NCBI GenBank assembly: GCA_910585645.1
Contig: CAJUFP010000009.1
Span: forward strand, 4,111 to 68,110
DNA length: 64,000 nt
DNA from: an uncultured Hungatella sp.
GTDB lineage: Bacteria > Bacillota > Clostridia > Lachnospirales > Lachnospiraceae
Reading direction: 5' to 3'
Below are positions 1 through 8,094 of the stretch, piece by piece. Positions within the stretch are counted from its first letter, which is position 1; each line of letters opens with the position of its first letter. Below the pieces are notes generated by a model, which was not told the origin of the DNA, did not search any database, and worked only from the letters and a program-made list of their open reading frames with translations. The translations under genes and the position numbers were made by a program.

Positions 1-338
1 GTCTCCATCAGCTGCTCCCTGCTCTCGATGGCGCAGGGGCCGGCCATGACCGTCACGGTGCCGGGGCCGATGGAGGTGTTTCCCACAGGGATGACAGAGT
101 CTTCGGGGTGGAACTTTTTGTTCACCAGCTTGTAGCTTTCCGTCACGTTGACCACCTTGTCCACGCCGTCGGAGATCTCGATGTTGGAGCCGTGGAGCTT
201 TGACTTGTCGCCTACAACGCCTACGATGGTCACCTGGTCGCCTTTGGATAAATGGGGGTGTAGCCCTTTGGACTGGATCAAACGGGTTACATTTTGGACA
301 GCTTCCTCGGAAGCGTTTGGTTTCATAATAATAATCAT
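1..338 (-). CDS. aroF: 3-deoxy-7-phosphoheptulonate (DAHP) synthase, N-terminal part, cut by window edge
   Basis: Condenses phosphoenolpyruvate with erythrose 4-phosphate in the first step of the shikimate pathway. Only the first 112 residues are in the window. They show an N-terminal regulatory-type domain starting MIIIMKPNASEE, followed by the start of the TIM barrel with GNTSIGPGTVTVMAGPCAIE, the MAGPC(S/A)xE signature of the AroAI-beta/KDOPS-like DAHP synthases. The ATG at 338 is preceded by AGGAGAGG at good spacing. The gene is divergent from the PTS operon and has its own promoter at 370-398. The symbol could equally be aroG, depending on the naming convention. Confidence 0.9.
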   Translation of the reverse strand, partial: MIIIMKPNASEEAVQNVTRLIQSKGLHPHLSKGDQVTIVGVVGDKSKLHGSNIEISDGVDKVVNVTESYKLVNKKFHPEDSVIPVGNTSIGPGTVTVMAGPCAIESREQLME

Positions 339-369
339 GGCAATAACCTCTCCTAAAATTTATTTCCCT

Positions 370-398
370 ATTTTAAGACAAACAGAGGGATTTGTCAA
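370..398 (-). promoter_or_regulatory. Sigma-A promoter of the DAHP synthase gene
   Basis: Read on the minus strand, TTGACA (398-393), a 17-base spacer and TAAAAT (375-370), which is a near-consensus housekeeping promoter. It lies about 30 bases upstream of the start codon. Confidence 0.75.
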
Positions 399-408
399 CG
401 CTTTTATG

Positions 409-431
409 CTTTAAACTTTTGAGGTTTAAAG
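409..431. promoter_or_regulatory. Inverted repeat upstream of the DAHP synthase promoter, possible operator
   Basis: CTTTAAAC (409-416), a 7-base spacer and GTTTAAAG (424-431) form a perfect 8-base inverted repeat. It lies just upstream of the -35 at 393-398. No T-run follows, so it does not look like a terminator. A regulator-binding role is only an inference. Confidence 0.35.
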
Positions 432-546
432 TGGGAAATGATTCGAAAAAGACCGGATTTTTCAGGGCGGGGAGAAAGAAAAAGAAAGATTTTTCCCGGA
501 GACGGAAATTTTATAAAGAAAATATAAAGAAAATATAAAATGCTTA

Positions 547-575
547 TTGACATTATGCCCAAAATCTGGTAGACT
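547..575 (+). promoter_or_regulatory. Sigma-A promoter of the licT-PTS operon
   Basis: TTGACA (547-552), a 17-base spacer and TAGACT (570-575). Transcription would start near 582, just before the antiterminator element at 603. The AT-rich stretch upstream at 515-540 holds repeats of AAAGAAAATAT and could act as an UP element. Confidence 0.7.
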
Positions 576-602
576 ACACACATAGACAAAAGAATAGAAG
601 TT

Positions 603-682
603 GGATTGTTACTGACAAGCAGGCAAAACCAGTTTTGAATGACACTCATGAGAAGTCTGTCATTTCAAGATTGGCTTTTTTA
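603..682 (+). promoter_or_regulatory. Ribonucleic antiterminator (RAT) overlapping a rho-independent terminator
   Basis: Positions 603-630 match the LicT/BglG-type RAT, with GGATTGTTACTG at the 5' side and GGCAAAACC at the 3' side. The last bases of the RAT also form the 5' arm of a long terminator stem: 629-644 pairs with 658-674, and CTTTTTT follows at 675-681. The two structures are mutually exclusive. Binding of the downstream antiterminator to the RAT should therefore permit read-through into its own operon. Confidence 0.85.
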
Positions 683-709
683 TTTTCAAAATTCCCCGGA
701 CAGGGGTAT

Positions 710-1555
710 ATGGTGCGTAACAGTAATATGAGAATTGAAAAAGTGATCAACAATAACGTAGTGAGCGCCCTGGACGAGGACGGGACGGAGACCGTGGTTA
801 TGGGGCGGGGGATCGGCTACCACACAAAGCAGGGCATGGAGATCCCGGAAGATAAGATCGAAAAGGTGTTCCGCCTGGAAACTCCGGGGACGGCAGGCAG
901 ATTTGGGAGCCTTCTGGAGAAGATACCTCTGGAGCATTTGCAGATCTCCACGGAGATCATCGACTACGCGGGGAATGTGCTGAACCGGAAGCTGAACGAG
1001 AGCATTTACCTGACCCTGACAGACCATATTAATTTTTCCATTGAGCGATTCCGCATGAACATGATGTTCTGCAACCCCCTGATCCGGGAGGTAAAAAGTT
1101 TTTACAAGGAAGAGTACCTAGTGGGGGAGTACGCCATAGCTTTGGTGGAGCGGAAGCTGGGGATCAAGCTGCCCTCGGACGAGGCGGCGTCTATTGCCCT
1201 GCACATCGTCAACGCGGAGTACAACATCAAGATGCGGGACACCATTGACATCACCAATCTGATCCAGGAAGTTCTGGGGATCATTGAGGGGTATTTTCAG
1301 ATGAAGCTGGAGGAGCATTCTATCAGCTATGAGAGGCTGATCACCCATGTGCGGTTCTTGGCTGAGCGGATCTACTGCAAGGAGCTTTTAGACGAGGGAA
1401 GCCCGGAGTTCTGTCAGATGATCGCCAGGCTCTACCCCGAAGAGTACGGGTGCAGCATGAACGTGCGGGAGTACATCAAAGAGCATTATGAGCATTCTGT
1501 GACGGACGAGGAAGTGGCGTATCTGGCCGTGCATATCAAGAGGGTGCGGATGTAG
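710..1555 (+). CDS. licT: BglG/LicT-family transcriptional antiterminator with two PRDs
   Basis: RNA-binding antiterminator of 281 residues, the usual family length. The N-terminal co-antiterminator domain carries MRIEKVINNNVVSA. Two PTS regulation domains follow, and all four conserved histidines are visible: LTDHIN and ALHIVN in PRD1, THVRF and LAVHIK in PRD2. PTS phosphorylation of these histidines controls activity in the family. The ATG at 710 follows GGACAGGGG; a second in-frame ATG at 728 has no good ribosome site. It heads the PTS operon and should act on the RAT at 603-630, so the operon is autoregulated by its own sugar transport. Confidence 0.88.
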   Translation: MVRNSNMRIEKVINNNVVSALDEDGTETVVMGRGIGYHTKQGMEIPEDKIEKVFRLETPGTAGRFGSLLEKIPLEHLQISTEIIDYAGNVLNRKLNESIYLTLTDHINFSIERFRMNMMFCNPLIREVKSFYKEEYLVGEYAIALVERKLGIKLPSDEAASIALHIVNAEYNIKMRDTIDITNLIQEVLGIIEGYFQMKLEEHSISYERLITHVRFLAERIYCKELLDEGSPEFCQMIARLYPEEYGCSMNVREYIKEHYEHSVTDEEVAYLAVHIKRVRM

Positions 1556-1636
1556 AACGAAGAGAGTCGGCGGGTTTTATCCGTCTTTGCCGCAGGGGCA
1601 GGCGGGGACGCTGGTTAATAAAAGGAGGCGATTTCA

Positions 1637-2131
1637 GTGTTTGGAGCTTTGAAGAAGATGTTTGGAGGCGGCCAGGAGGAGCAAAAGAAGGTGATCCTGG
1701 CTCCGGTTTCAGGGACGGTGATCCCTATGAGCCAGGTAGCGGACCCTACGTTCAGCCAGGAGATCCTGGGCAAGGGAGTGGCCATTGTGCCGGATTCGGG
1801 AGTGTTTGTGGCCCCGGCTGACGGGGAGGTGGCGGTGATGTTTGAGACAAAGCACGCGGTGAGCATCAAGGCGGACTGCGGGGCCGAGTTTATCATCCAC
1901 ATCGGCATGGACACGGTGAACCTTAAGGGCGAGCATTTTACATCCTTTGTGGCCCAGGGCGATAAGGTGAAAGCAGGGGATAAGCTGGTGGAAGTGGACC
2001 TGGAGAAGGTGAAGGAGGCAGGTTACGACGTGACCACTCCTATCGTCATCTGCAACACGCCCAGTTTCCCGAATATGGTGTGCCATACAGGCATGGAAGT
2101 GAAGGCCCTGGATCCCATTATCGAGTTGTAA
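1637..2131 (+). CDS. crr: PTS glucose-family EIIA component
   Basis: A 164-residue IIA(Glc)-type phosphocarrier that passes phosphate from HPr to the EIIB domain of the transporter. The phosphoacceptor histidine is H88 (IIHIGMDTV) and the second active-site histidine is H73 (TKHAVSI). A start-proximal basic stretch precedes the core. The start is GTG at 1637 behind a strong AAAGGAGGC. Its partner EIICB, encoded two genes downstream, lacks a fused IIA domain, so this protein is the likely IIA for that transporter. Confidence 0.88.
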   Translation: MFGALKKMFGGGQEEQKKVILAPVSGTVIPMSQVADPTFSQEILGKGVAIVPDSGVFVAPADGEVAVMFETKHAVSIKADCGAEFIIHIGMDTVNLKGEHFTSFVAQGDKVKAGDKLVEVDLEKVKEAGYDVTTPIVICNTPSFPNMVCHTGMEVKALDPIIEL

Positions 2132-2161
2132 AAAGGGATCGGGATCTTAAGGGTGAGAGTT

Positions 2162-2425
2162 ATGGAAAGCAAGACGTTTGTTTTGAAGGATCTGGAAGGG
2201 CTCCACGCCAGGAACGCGGCAAAAGTAGTCATGGCGGTTCAGGGCGGGGGAGACGTAAAAGTGACTGTCCGGTGCGGGGGCATGGAAGCGGACGGGGAAA
2301 ACATTCTGGAACTGATGTCCTTAAACGCCAGGTACGGCGCCGAGCTTACGGTGACAGCCCTGGGGGAGAGGGCCCGGGAGATTTTGGAAAAGGTGGAGAA
2401 AGCAGTAAACGGCAGTATGATTTAA
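2162..2425 (+). CDS. ptsH: HPr-like PTS phosphocarrier lacking the Ser46 site
   Basis: An 87-residue HPr-family protein. Starting at ATG 2162 places the phosphorylatable histidine exactly at residue 15 (GLHARNAA). The usual proline of GxHARPA is asparagine. In the HPr-kinase region the family has K-S-I-M-G-V-M-S-L, whereas here it reads ENILELMSL, so the regulatory Ser46 is replaced by Asn47. The protein should carry phosphate for transport but should not serve CcpA-type catabolite repression. A GTG at 2153 is an alternative start. It is probably a dedicated paralogue, since no EI gene is nearby. Confidence 0.82.
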   Translation: MESKTFVLKDLEGLHARNAAKVVMAVQGGGDVKVTVRCGGMEADGENILELMSLNARYGAELTVTALGERAREILEKVEKAVNGSMI

Positions 2426-2488
2426 ATCCATGGCGGGTTTAAATAGACGAGTCAAACGGCCATTGGCCGGAAGAAAGGAGCTTTTATT

Positions 2489-3943
2489 ATGATGAAGTAT
2501 TTCCAAAAACTTGGCAAAGCGTTGATGCTTCCCGTAGCGTGTCTGCCCGTGTGCGGTATCCTTATGGGCGTGGGCTACATATTGGCGCCGGCAGCCATGG
2601 CAGGCGAGGTCCAGGGTTTTACGGCGGGAGGATTTCTCTACAGCGTGGGTCTGTTCCTGATTAAAGCGGGCGGCGCTCTGATTGACAACATGTCCTGGCT
2701 GTTTGCCATCGGCGTGGCCGTAGGCATGGCTGACGACGGCGACGGCGCTGCAGGGCTGTCAGGTTTGGTATCCATGTTCATGATCACCACACTGTTGAGC
2801 AGTGGCACCGTAGCCGGAATTACCGGCAAGGAAGCCGACCCGGCTTTCGGAAAGATCGTGAACCAGTTTGTAGGTATCATCTCCGGTATCATCGGAGCTA
2901 CCTGCTATAATAAGTACAAAGGCGTAAAGCTTCCCAATGCTCTGGCGTTCTTTAGCGGCAAGCGGGCGGTAGCGATCTTTACGGCGATTTATTCCATCGG
3001 CGCGGCCCTGGTGTTGTTCTTTGTATGGCCGGTGGTGTACGGCGCGCTGGTAGGCATGGGCAAGGCGTTTATCGGCATGGGCGCTTTGGGCGCGGGCATC
3101 TACGCGTTCTTTAACCGTCTGCTGATCCCCTTTGGCCTTCACCACGCCCTCAACTCCGTGTTCTGGTTTGACGTGGCAGGGATCAACGACCTTGGCAATT
3201 TCTGGGGCAACACCGGTACCTTCGGACAGACCGGTATGTATATGACAGGGTTCTTCCCGTTCATGATGTTCGGTCTTCCGGTAGCGTGTCTGGCTATGTA
3301 CCATACGGCGAAACCGGAAAAGAAGCAGATCGCTTACGGCCTTCTGGCGTCAGCGGCCTTCTGTTCCTTCTTTACCGGCGTTACGGAGCCCATCGAGTTC
3401 GCGTTTATGTTCCTGGCTCCCGGACTTTATGTAGTTCATGCCCTTTTGGCAGGTATTACGGCAGGTATTACGGTGGCCCTTCCCATCCGCGCCGGATTCT
3501 CATTCTCAGGCGGCGCCGTGGATATGGTTTTAAGCTCCTTCACTCCATTGGCTCAGAATCCGTGGCTTCTGATCCCCATAGGCATTGTGGTTGGCGTGAT
3601 CTACTATGTGGTGTTCCGGTTTGTGATCACCAAGTTTGACCTGAAGACACCGGGCCGGGAGGATGACGAGGACGAGACCAAGGTGGTTCTGGCCAACAAC
3701 GACTTTACCCAGGTTGCGGCGATTATCCTGGAGGGCGTAGGCGGCCCGGCCAATGTGACTTCCATTGACAACTGTATCACAAGACTCCGTCTGGAGGTGA
3801 AGGATTACACGGCTGTTGACGAGAAGAAGATCAAGTCCGCCGGCATCGCCGGCATCATCCGGCCGGGAAAGACATCGGTTCAGGTTATTGTGGGAACCCA
3901 GGTGCAGTTTGTGGCGGATGAGTTTAAGAAACTCTGCAAGTAA
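2489..3943 (+). CDS. nagE: PTS N-acetylglucosamine-type EIICB transporter
   Basis: A 484-residue membrane permease that imports and phosphorylates a hexose, most likely GlcNAc. The EIIC part (about residues 1-390) has many hydrophobic segments and the motifs GLHHALN and GVTEPIEFAF. After a linker (KTPGREDD), the EIIB domain carries the phosphocysteine in DNCITRLR. The overall order closely resembles NagP/NagE proteins, and there is no fused IIA. The ATG ATG start follows AAAGGAG. It is the last gene of the licT operon before the terminator at 3996. Glucose cannot be excluded as substrate. Confidence 0.85.
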   Translation: MMKYFQKLGKALMLPVACLPVCGILMGVGYILAPAAMAGEVQGFTAGGFLYSVGLFLIKAGGALIDNMSWLFAIGVAVGMADDGDGAAGLSGLVSMFMITTLLSSGTVAGITGKEADPAFGKIVNQFVGIISGIIGATCYNKYKGVKLPNALAFFSGKRAVAIFTAIYSIGAALVLFFVWPVVYGALVGMGKAFIGMGALGAGIYAFFNRLLIPFGLHHALNSVFWFDVAGINDLGNFWGNTGTFGQTGMYMTGFFPFMMFGLPVACLAMYHTAKPEKKQIAYGLLASAAFCSFFTGVTEPIEFAFMFLAPGLYVVHALLAGITAGITVALPIRAGFSFSGGAVDMVLSSFTPLAQNPWLLIPIGIVVGVIYYVVFRFVITKFDLKTPGREDDEDETKVVLANNDFTQVAAIILEGVGGPANVTSIDNCITRLRLEVKDYTAVDEKKIKSAGIAGIIRPGKTSVQVIVGTQVQFVADEFKKLCK

Positions 3944-3995
3944 ACTTGTGGATATATTTACAAATGAAGAGTACAAAATGACATTGAATTTCCCC

Positions 3996-4030
3996 GCTTT
4001 CCCCTCTATAATAGAGGGGAAAGCATTTTT
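3996..4030 (+). terminator. Rho-independent terminator of the PTS operon
   Basis: Perfect 12-base stem GCTTTCCCCTCT (3996-4007) with AGAGGGGAAAGC (4013-4024), a 5-base loop, then ATTTTT. Confidence 0.9.
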
Positions 4031-4063
4031 AGGCTATAAGATGCGAGAATGGAGGAAAATGAT

Positions 4064-5083
4064 ATGGCGATTTTGGTAACTGGCGGAGCCGGCTATATTG
4101 GAAGCCACACCTGCGTGGAACTGCTGAACGCCGGGTACGACGTGGTGGTTCTGGACAATCTGTGTAATTCCTGCAAGGAGTCCATAGTCCGGGTGGAGGA
4201 GATCACAGGCAAGAAGGTTACATTCTACGAGGTGGACCTTCTGGATCAGCCGGCGGTGAAAAAGGTGTTTGACAATGAGAAGATCGAGTCGGTCATCCAT
4301 TTTGCCGGCCTGAAGGCAGTGGGAGAGTCTGTGTATAAACCTCTGGAGTATTACCACAACAATATAACCGGCACGGTGATCCTGTGCGATGAGATGAGAA
4401 AACATGGGGTGAAGAGCATTGTGTTCAGCTCATCCGCCACGGTTTACGGCAACCCGGCCTTTGTTCCCATCACGGAGGAGTGCCCCAAGGGCGAGATCAC
4501 CAATCCCTACGGACGGACAAAGGGCATGCTGGAGCAGGTCCTGACCGATCTTCACACCGCGGACCCGGAGTGGCAGATCATGCTCCTTCGCTACTTTAAC
4601 CCCATCGGAGCCCACGAGTCCGGAAGGATCGGGGAGAACCCCAAGGGAATTCCCAACAACCTCCTTCCCTATATTACCCAGGTGGCTGTGGGGAAACTTG
4701 TGTGCCTGGGCGTGTTCGGCAATGACTACGATACTCCCGACGGAACCTGCGTGAGGGATTACATCCATGTGGTGGATCTGGCAGACGGCCATGTGAAGGC
4801 GCTGCAGAAGCTGGAGAAGAGTGAAGGCGGCGTGTGGATCTATAACCTGGGAACCGGCACCGGTTACAGCGTGCTGGATGTGATCAATGCCTTTGAGGAG
4901 GTCAACCAGCTTAAGATCAACTACGTGTTCAAAGACCGAAGGGCCGGGGATGTGCCGCAGTGCTACGCGGACCCGTCCAAGGCGAAGGCGGAGCTGGGCT
5001 GGGTGGCCAAGAGAGGGATTAAGGAGATGTGCGAGGATTCCTGGAGATGGCAGAAGAATAATCCGGAGGGGTATGAGGAGTAG
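4064..5083 (+). CDS. galE: UDP-glucose 4-epimerase
   Basis: A 339-residue extended SDR that interconverts UDP-glucose and UDP-galactose, supplying galactose for glycans or feeding the Leloir pathway. Seen are the NAD-binding GGAGYIGSH at the N-terminus, the catalytic SSSATVYG serine/threonine and YGRTK (YxxxK), and the family motif [10 protein letters not shown]. The start at 4064 is chosen because GGAGG lies eight bases upstream; an upstream in-frame ATG at 4049 would overlap that site. It stands alone between two terminators. No separate promoter was recognised between 4031 and 4063, so partial read-through may contribute. Confidence 0.93.
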   Translation: MAILVTGGAGYIGSHTCVELLNAGYDVVVLDNLCNSCKESIVRVEEITGKKVTFYEVDLLDQPAVKKVFDNEKIESVIHFAGLKAVGESVYKPLEYYHNNITGTVILCDEMRKHGVKSIVFSSSATVYGNPAFVPITEECPKGEITNPYGRTKGMLEQVLTDLHTADPEWQIMLLRYFNPIGAHESGRIGENPKGIPNNLLPYITQVAVGKLVCLGVFGNDYDTPDGTCVRDYIHVVDLADGHVKALQKLEKSEGGVWIYNLGTGTGYSVLDVINAFEEVNQLKINYVFKDRRAGDVPQCYADPSKAKAELGWVAKRGIKEMCEDSWRWQKNNPEGYEE

Positions 5084-5126
5084 AGGTTTCTGTCAGACAG
5101 AGATGATGGAGGAAAGCAGCAGAACG

Positions 5127-5156
5127 AAAAGCAGGGGGATGTCCCTGCTTTTCTTA
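5127..5156 (+). terminator. Rho-independent terminator after galE
   Basis: AAAAGCAGGG (5127-5136) pairs with CCCTGCTTTT (5143-5152) across a 6-base loop, and the T-rich 3' arm forms the tail. Confidence 0.85.
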
Positions 5157-5486
5157 AAGTGTGTTAAAAATATGACATATAAACCTTAAAATTTTGCCGG
5201 ATATTGCAGATTTTGTGTGTAGATTTTGCTAAAAAATGCGTTCCGCGTCAATTTTCGACAAAAAATTTTTTGAATGCATTGACATAAAAAAATCTATAGT
5301 GCATAATTAACATAAAGGAATTAAGGCGTTACGATTGAAAATAATCCATGTTTTTAAAGTTGATTTTCAAGAAGAAAAGTGATATTATAATTGAAGCATG
5401 GTCTCAATAGATTTGATACCAATTATTTACTATTGCAAAAATTTGGACTTTCATAGAAAATGGAATGAGAGAGGAGAGAGTTTTTT
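5157..5486 (+). promoter_or_regulatory. AT-rich intergenic region with the flagellar operon promoter
   Basis: There is no coding capacity here. The best promoter is TTGACA (5279-5284), a 17-base spacer and CATAAT (5302-5307), a sigma-A type site about 180 bases before flgB. A second -10-like TATAAT at 5386-5391 has only a weak -35 partner. The long leader between the promoter and flgB leaves room for further control, but I recognise no known riboswitch in it. Confidence 0.6.
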
Positions 5487-5879
5487 ATGTACGAGATGTA
5501 TGGCAATGGGTTGGCTCTGACCGAGAAGGTACTGGATTTTTTGTGGCAGCGTCAGACCGTATCCTTGAATAATGTGGCCAATGTAGACACCCCGGGATTT
5601 AAGTCCCAATACATAACATTTGAAGAAGAACTTGGCAAGAGGATCACAGAGGCCAACAAGGGCAGGCGGTCAGCCAGACAGTCGGTGTATGACGCCATCG
5701 GCGCTTCTCAGTCATGGCTTAACACCACATGGGATGAATCCAGCAGGTTGGACGGCAACAACGTGGATATGGATCAGGAACAGGTGGAGATCGTCCGGTC
5801 AGCCTACGAGTACCAGTACATGTTGAACTCTTTTAATAACGATATAAACCGGCTTAAGAGCGCGGCGCGGAATTTTTAA
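5487..5879 (+). CDS. flgB: Flagellar proximal rod protein FlgB
   Basis: A 130-residue rod subunit, secreted by the flagellar type III apparatus and assembled on the MS ring. It has the N-terminal rod/hook signature NNVANVDTPGFKSQ, an internal ETxxD-like segment DGNNVDMDQEQVEI, and a C-terminal heptad helix ending YQYMLNSFNNDINRLKSAARNF. The ATG follows GAGGAGAG. It opens the flagellar operon. Its usual partner flgC is not next to it but lies 14.5 kb downstream at 20417. Confidence 0.93.
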   Translation: MYEMYGNGLALTEKVLDFLWQRQTVSLNNVANVDTPGFKSQYITFEEELGKRITEANKGRRSARQSVYDAIGASQSWLNTTWDESSRLDGNNVDMDQEQVEIVRSAYEYQYMLNSFNNDINRLKSAARNF

Positions 5880-5957
5880 ATTAAGATTTAACGTCAGAAG
5901 CTTAAGACGGCGGATACAGAGAAAACCAGATTCTAAGATAAGGGGACGGGGAACGTT

Positions 5958-6281
5958 ATGGAAGGAGTATCATTTATCACTCCCATGCAGCTGTGGAGCG
6001 CAGGGGGGATAGGGGGCGGTCTGGAGGAAACCCAGATGATGCCTTCACTGAACGCGGAGGCGTCATTGTTTAAGGATGTTTTTAAAAATACCATTAACCA
6101 GGTGAGGGAGACTCAGGCAGATGTGGAGTATAAACAGTATCTGCTGAGCACAGGCCAGATCGATGACGCTCACACCTTACCGATCGCGGAGGCAAAAGCC
6201 AGCCTTAGTCTTGATGTACTCATAACATTGCGGAACAAAACATTAGAGTCCTACAATGAACTGATCAAGATGAATGTTTAA
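5958..6281 (+). CDS. fliE: Flagellar hook-basal body protein FliE
   Basis: A 107-residue adaptor that joins the MS ring to the rod. The C-terminal half holds the family pattern: FKNTINQV, then QAD, then a run of helices with TGQIDDAHTLPIAEAKASLSLD, ending RNKTLESYNELIKMNV. Length and operon position (between flgB and fliF) fit. The ATG at 5958 is preceded by AAGGGGACGGGG. It is assembled early and is needed for export of the other rod proteins. Confidence 0.92.
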   Translation: MEGVSFITPMQLWSAGGIGGGLEETQMMPSLNAEASLFKDVFKNTINQVRETQADVEYKQYLLSTGQIDDAHTLPIAEAKASLSLDVLITLRNKTLESYNELIKMNV

Positions 6282-6309
6282 GATCTGACAGGAAGTACAT
6301 GTTGGGGAA

Positions 6310-8094
6310 TTGGATAGGGGCAGCAGCAGGCTGCGGCAAAGAAAAAATGACAAAAGGTTGGATGAAGAAGTGGATAATTTAAAAGAACGCTGGCAAGGTG
6401 TCCCGGAAAAAACCCAGAAGATCATAAAAGCAATCGCAGGGGGAACGGCTGTGATTGCTTTAATTGCGATTCTTGCCCTGTATCTTCTGGGGGGAGATTC
6501 GAATTATTCTACGCTGTTCACAGGGCTCAGCCAGGAGGAGGCAACCCAGGTGGTGGGGCTTCTCCAGGATGAGGGGATCGAATATCGCTATGACGCCAAT
6601 AGCGGGGCCATACGGGTTCCGGAAACTATGGTTGAAAAGACCAGAGTGGACCTGTTGAGCAAAGGATACCCAAAGAGCGGTTTCGCGTATGATATGTATC
6701 TGAACAATACAGGTCTGATGACCACAGAATCAGATAAAAAGCTGATCACCAAGTATGAGCTGCAGGACCGCTTAGGGGCCACCATCAGGATGTTTGACGG
6801 TGTTCAGGACGCTAAAGTCACCATCACCGAGGGGACGGAGGCTCTCTACGCGTGGGAGGATGATTCCGCCGCGGATGCCTCGGCTTCGGTCATGGTCACC
6901 ATGAAAAGCGGCAGCACGCTTACAGCGGACAAAGCCCAGGCCGTGAAGAACCTGATCTCCCATGCGGTAAAGGGAATGAATTTTACCAATGTGGCAGTGT
7001 TTGACGCGGACACCATGATGGAGGTAGGCGGTACCGGGGACGGCACCAGCGCCGCCGGGGCCGCGTCGGACCTTGCCAGCCTGACCACTTTGGTGGAGAA
7101 CGGCATTGCGGCCAATGTCAGAAGGGTCTTGGAGAAGCTTTACGGCGCAGGCAATGTGGCGGTGTCGGTAAAAGGTACGCTCAATATGGAGCGCCTGATT
7201 CAGGAGAGCACGCAGTATTCTACTCCGGAGAAGATCAACGAGCAGGATAAAACGGGGATCCTGGAGCGGGAAGATATTACCAGCGAGGGAAGCGCCGCGG
7301 CTAACCAGAACGCTGGCGGGCTGGTGGGGGCTGATGCCAACGCGGATGTTCCCAGGTATACCAATGAGGACGGAACCGGAGCGGCCCAAGATCAATACAG
7401 CAACTATACAGCCTCAAGAGAGTGGCTGGTAAATGTGTTAAAAGAGCAGCGCCAGATTGATCCGGGGATTCTGGAGGACACTACCATCGGCGTGGTGGTC
7501 ATTACGGGAAGGACGGACACTCCTACTCAGGAACAGCTCATCAGACTGGTTGCCAATTCCGCCGGTATCCCGGTGGAGACGGCGGCGGACAAGATAACCA
7601 TCATCCGCGACGCGGGAGTGGTGGTGGATGTGCCGCAGCCGCCCGATACACAGACCGGAGGGGACGTTCTGGAGATCGTCCGGACGATACCATTGCCGAT
7701 TCTGATCGCCATCGGAGCGGGAATCCTTCTGCTTCTGTTGCTTCTTATCCTGCTTCTGATCAGAGGCAGAAAGCACAGGAGAGGTGAAGTCGTCATGGAA
7801 GGCGGCGACTTTATCGACGGCGACGCGCTGTCAGCCGACGGGCTGGAAGGCGAAAACCTGGCTCTTGCCGAGGAAGGCGCGGGTATGACGCCGGCTATGG
7901 AAGAGGAAGACGAGTTTACGAAGAATGAGGAGATCATGAATCTGCGGATGCAGCGCAGTCTGCGTCTGAAGCAGAATATCGGCGACTTTGTGGATCAGAA
8001 CCCGCAGATCGCGGCGAAATTGGTACAGAGCTGGCTGAGAGGAGAGGAGGTAGACGGAGATGGCAGAGGCAAACGTTCCGGCAGAAGCAAGTAA
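6310..8094 (+). CDS. fliF: Flagellar MS-ring protein FliF
   Basis: A 594-residue MS-ring subunit. The first membrane segment is at about residues 38-60 (AVIALIAILALYLLGG), and the YscJ-like domain follows (SNYSTLFTGLSQEEA onward). The second membrane segment is at about 460-482, and the cytoplasmic C-terminal tail (NPQIAAKLVQSWL) is the FliG-binding part. The start is uncertain. The assigned TTG at 6310 has only GGGG upstream; no in-frame ATG occurs before the first membrane segment, and a nearby ATG at 6299 is out of frame and opens only a short reading frame. The 3' end overlaps fliG by 35 bases, implying coupling. Confidence 0.9.
   Translation: MDRGSSRLRQRKNDKRLDEEVDNLKERWQGVPEKTQKIIKAIAGGTAVIALIAILALYLLGGDSNYSTLFTGLSQEEATQVVGLLQDEGIEYRYDANSGAIRVPETMVEKTRVDLLSKGYPKSGFAYDMYLNNTGLMTTESDKKLITKYELQDRLGATIRMFDGVQDAKVTITEGTEALYAWEDDSAADASASVMVTMKSGSTLTADKAQAVKNLISHAVKGMNFTNVAVFDADTMMEVGGTGDGTSAAGAASDLASLTTLVENGIAANVRRVLEKLYGAGNVAVSVKGTLNMERLIQESTQYSTPEKINEQDKTGILEREDITSEGSAAANQNAGGLVGADANADVPRYTNEDGTGAAQDQYSNYTASREWLVNVLKEQRQIDPGILEDTTIGVVVITGRTDTPTQEQLIRLVANSAGIPVETAADKITIIRDAGVVVDVPQPPDTQTGGDVLEIVRTIPLPILIAIGAGILLLLLLLILLLIRGRKHRRGEVVMEGGDFIDGDALSADGLEGENLALAEEGAGMTPAMEEEDEFTKNEEIMNLRMQRSLRLKQNIGDFVDQNPQIAAKLVQSWLRGEEVDGDGRGKRSGRSK

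Noticed and set aside
515..540. Direct repeats of AAAGAAAATAT as a CRISPR-like or iteron array
   Set aside because: They are short, AT-only, few in number and lie just upstream of a sigma-A promoter, fitting an UP element. No CRISPR array was seen anywhere in the window.
5196..5204. GCCGGATAT upstream of flgB as a sigma-28 -10
   Set aside because: It has an extra G relative to the consensus, and no TAAA lies at the required 15-base distance; the nearest TAAA copies are too close or too far.
6299..6382. Short frame starting at ATG 6299 as an extra gene or frameshifted fliF start
   Set aside because: It ends after 27 codons, has no recognisable content and lies out of frame with fliF. fliF itself is intact from the TTG onward.
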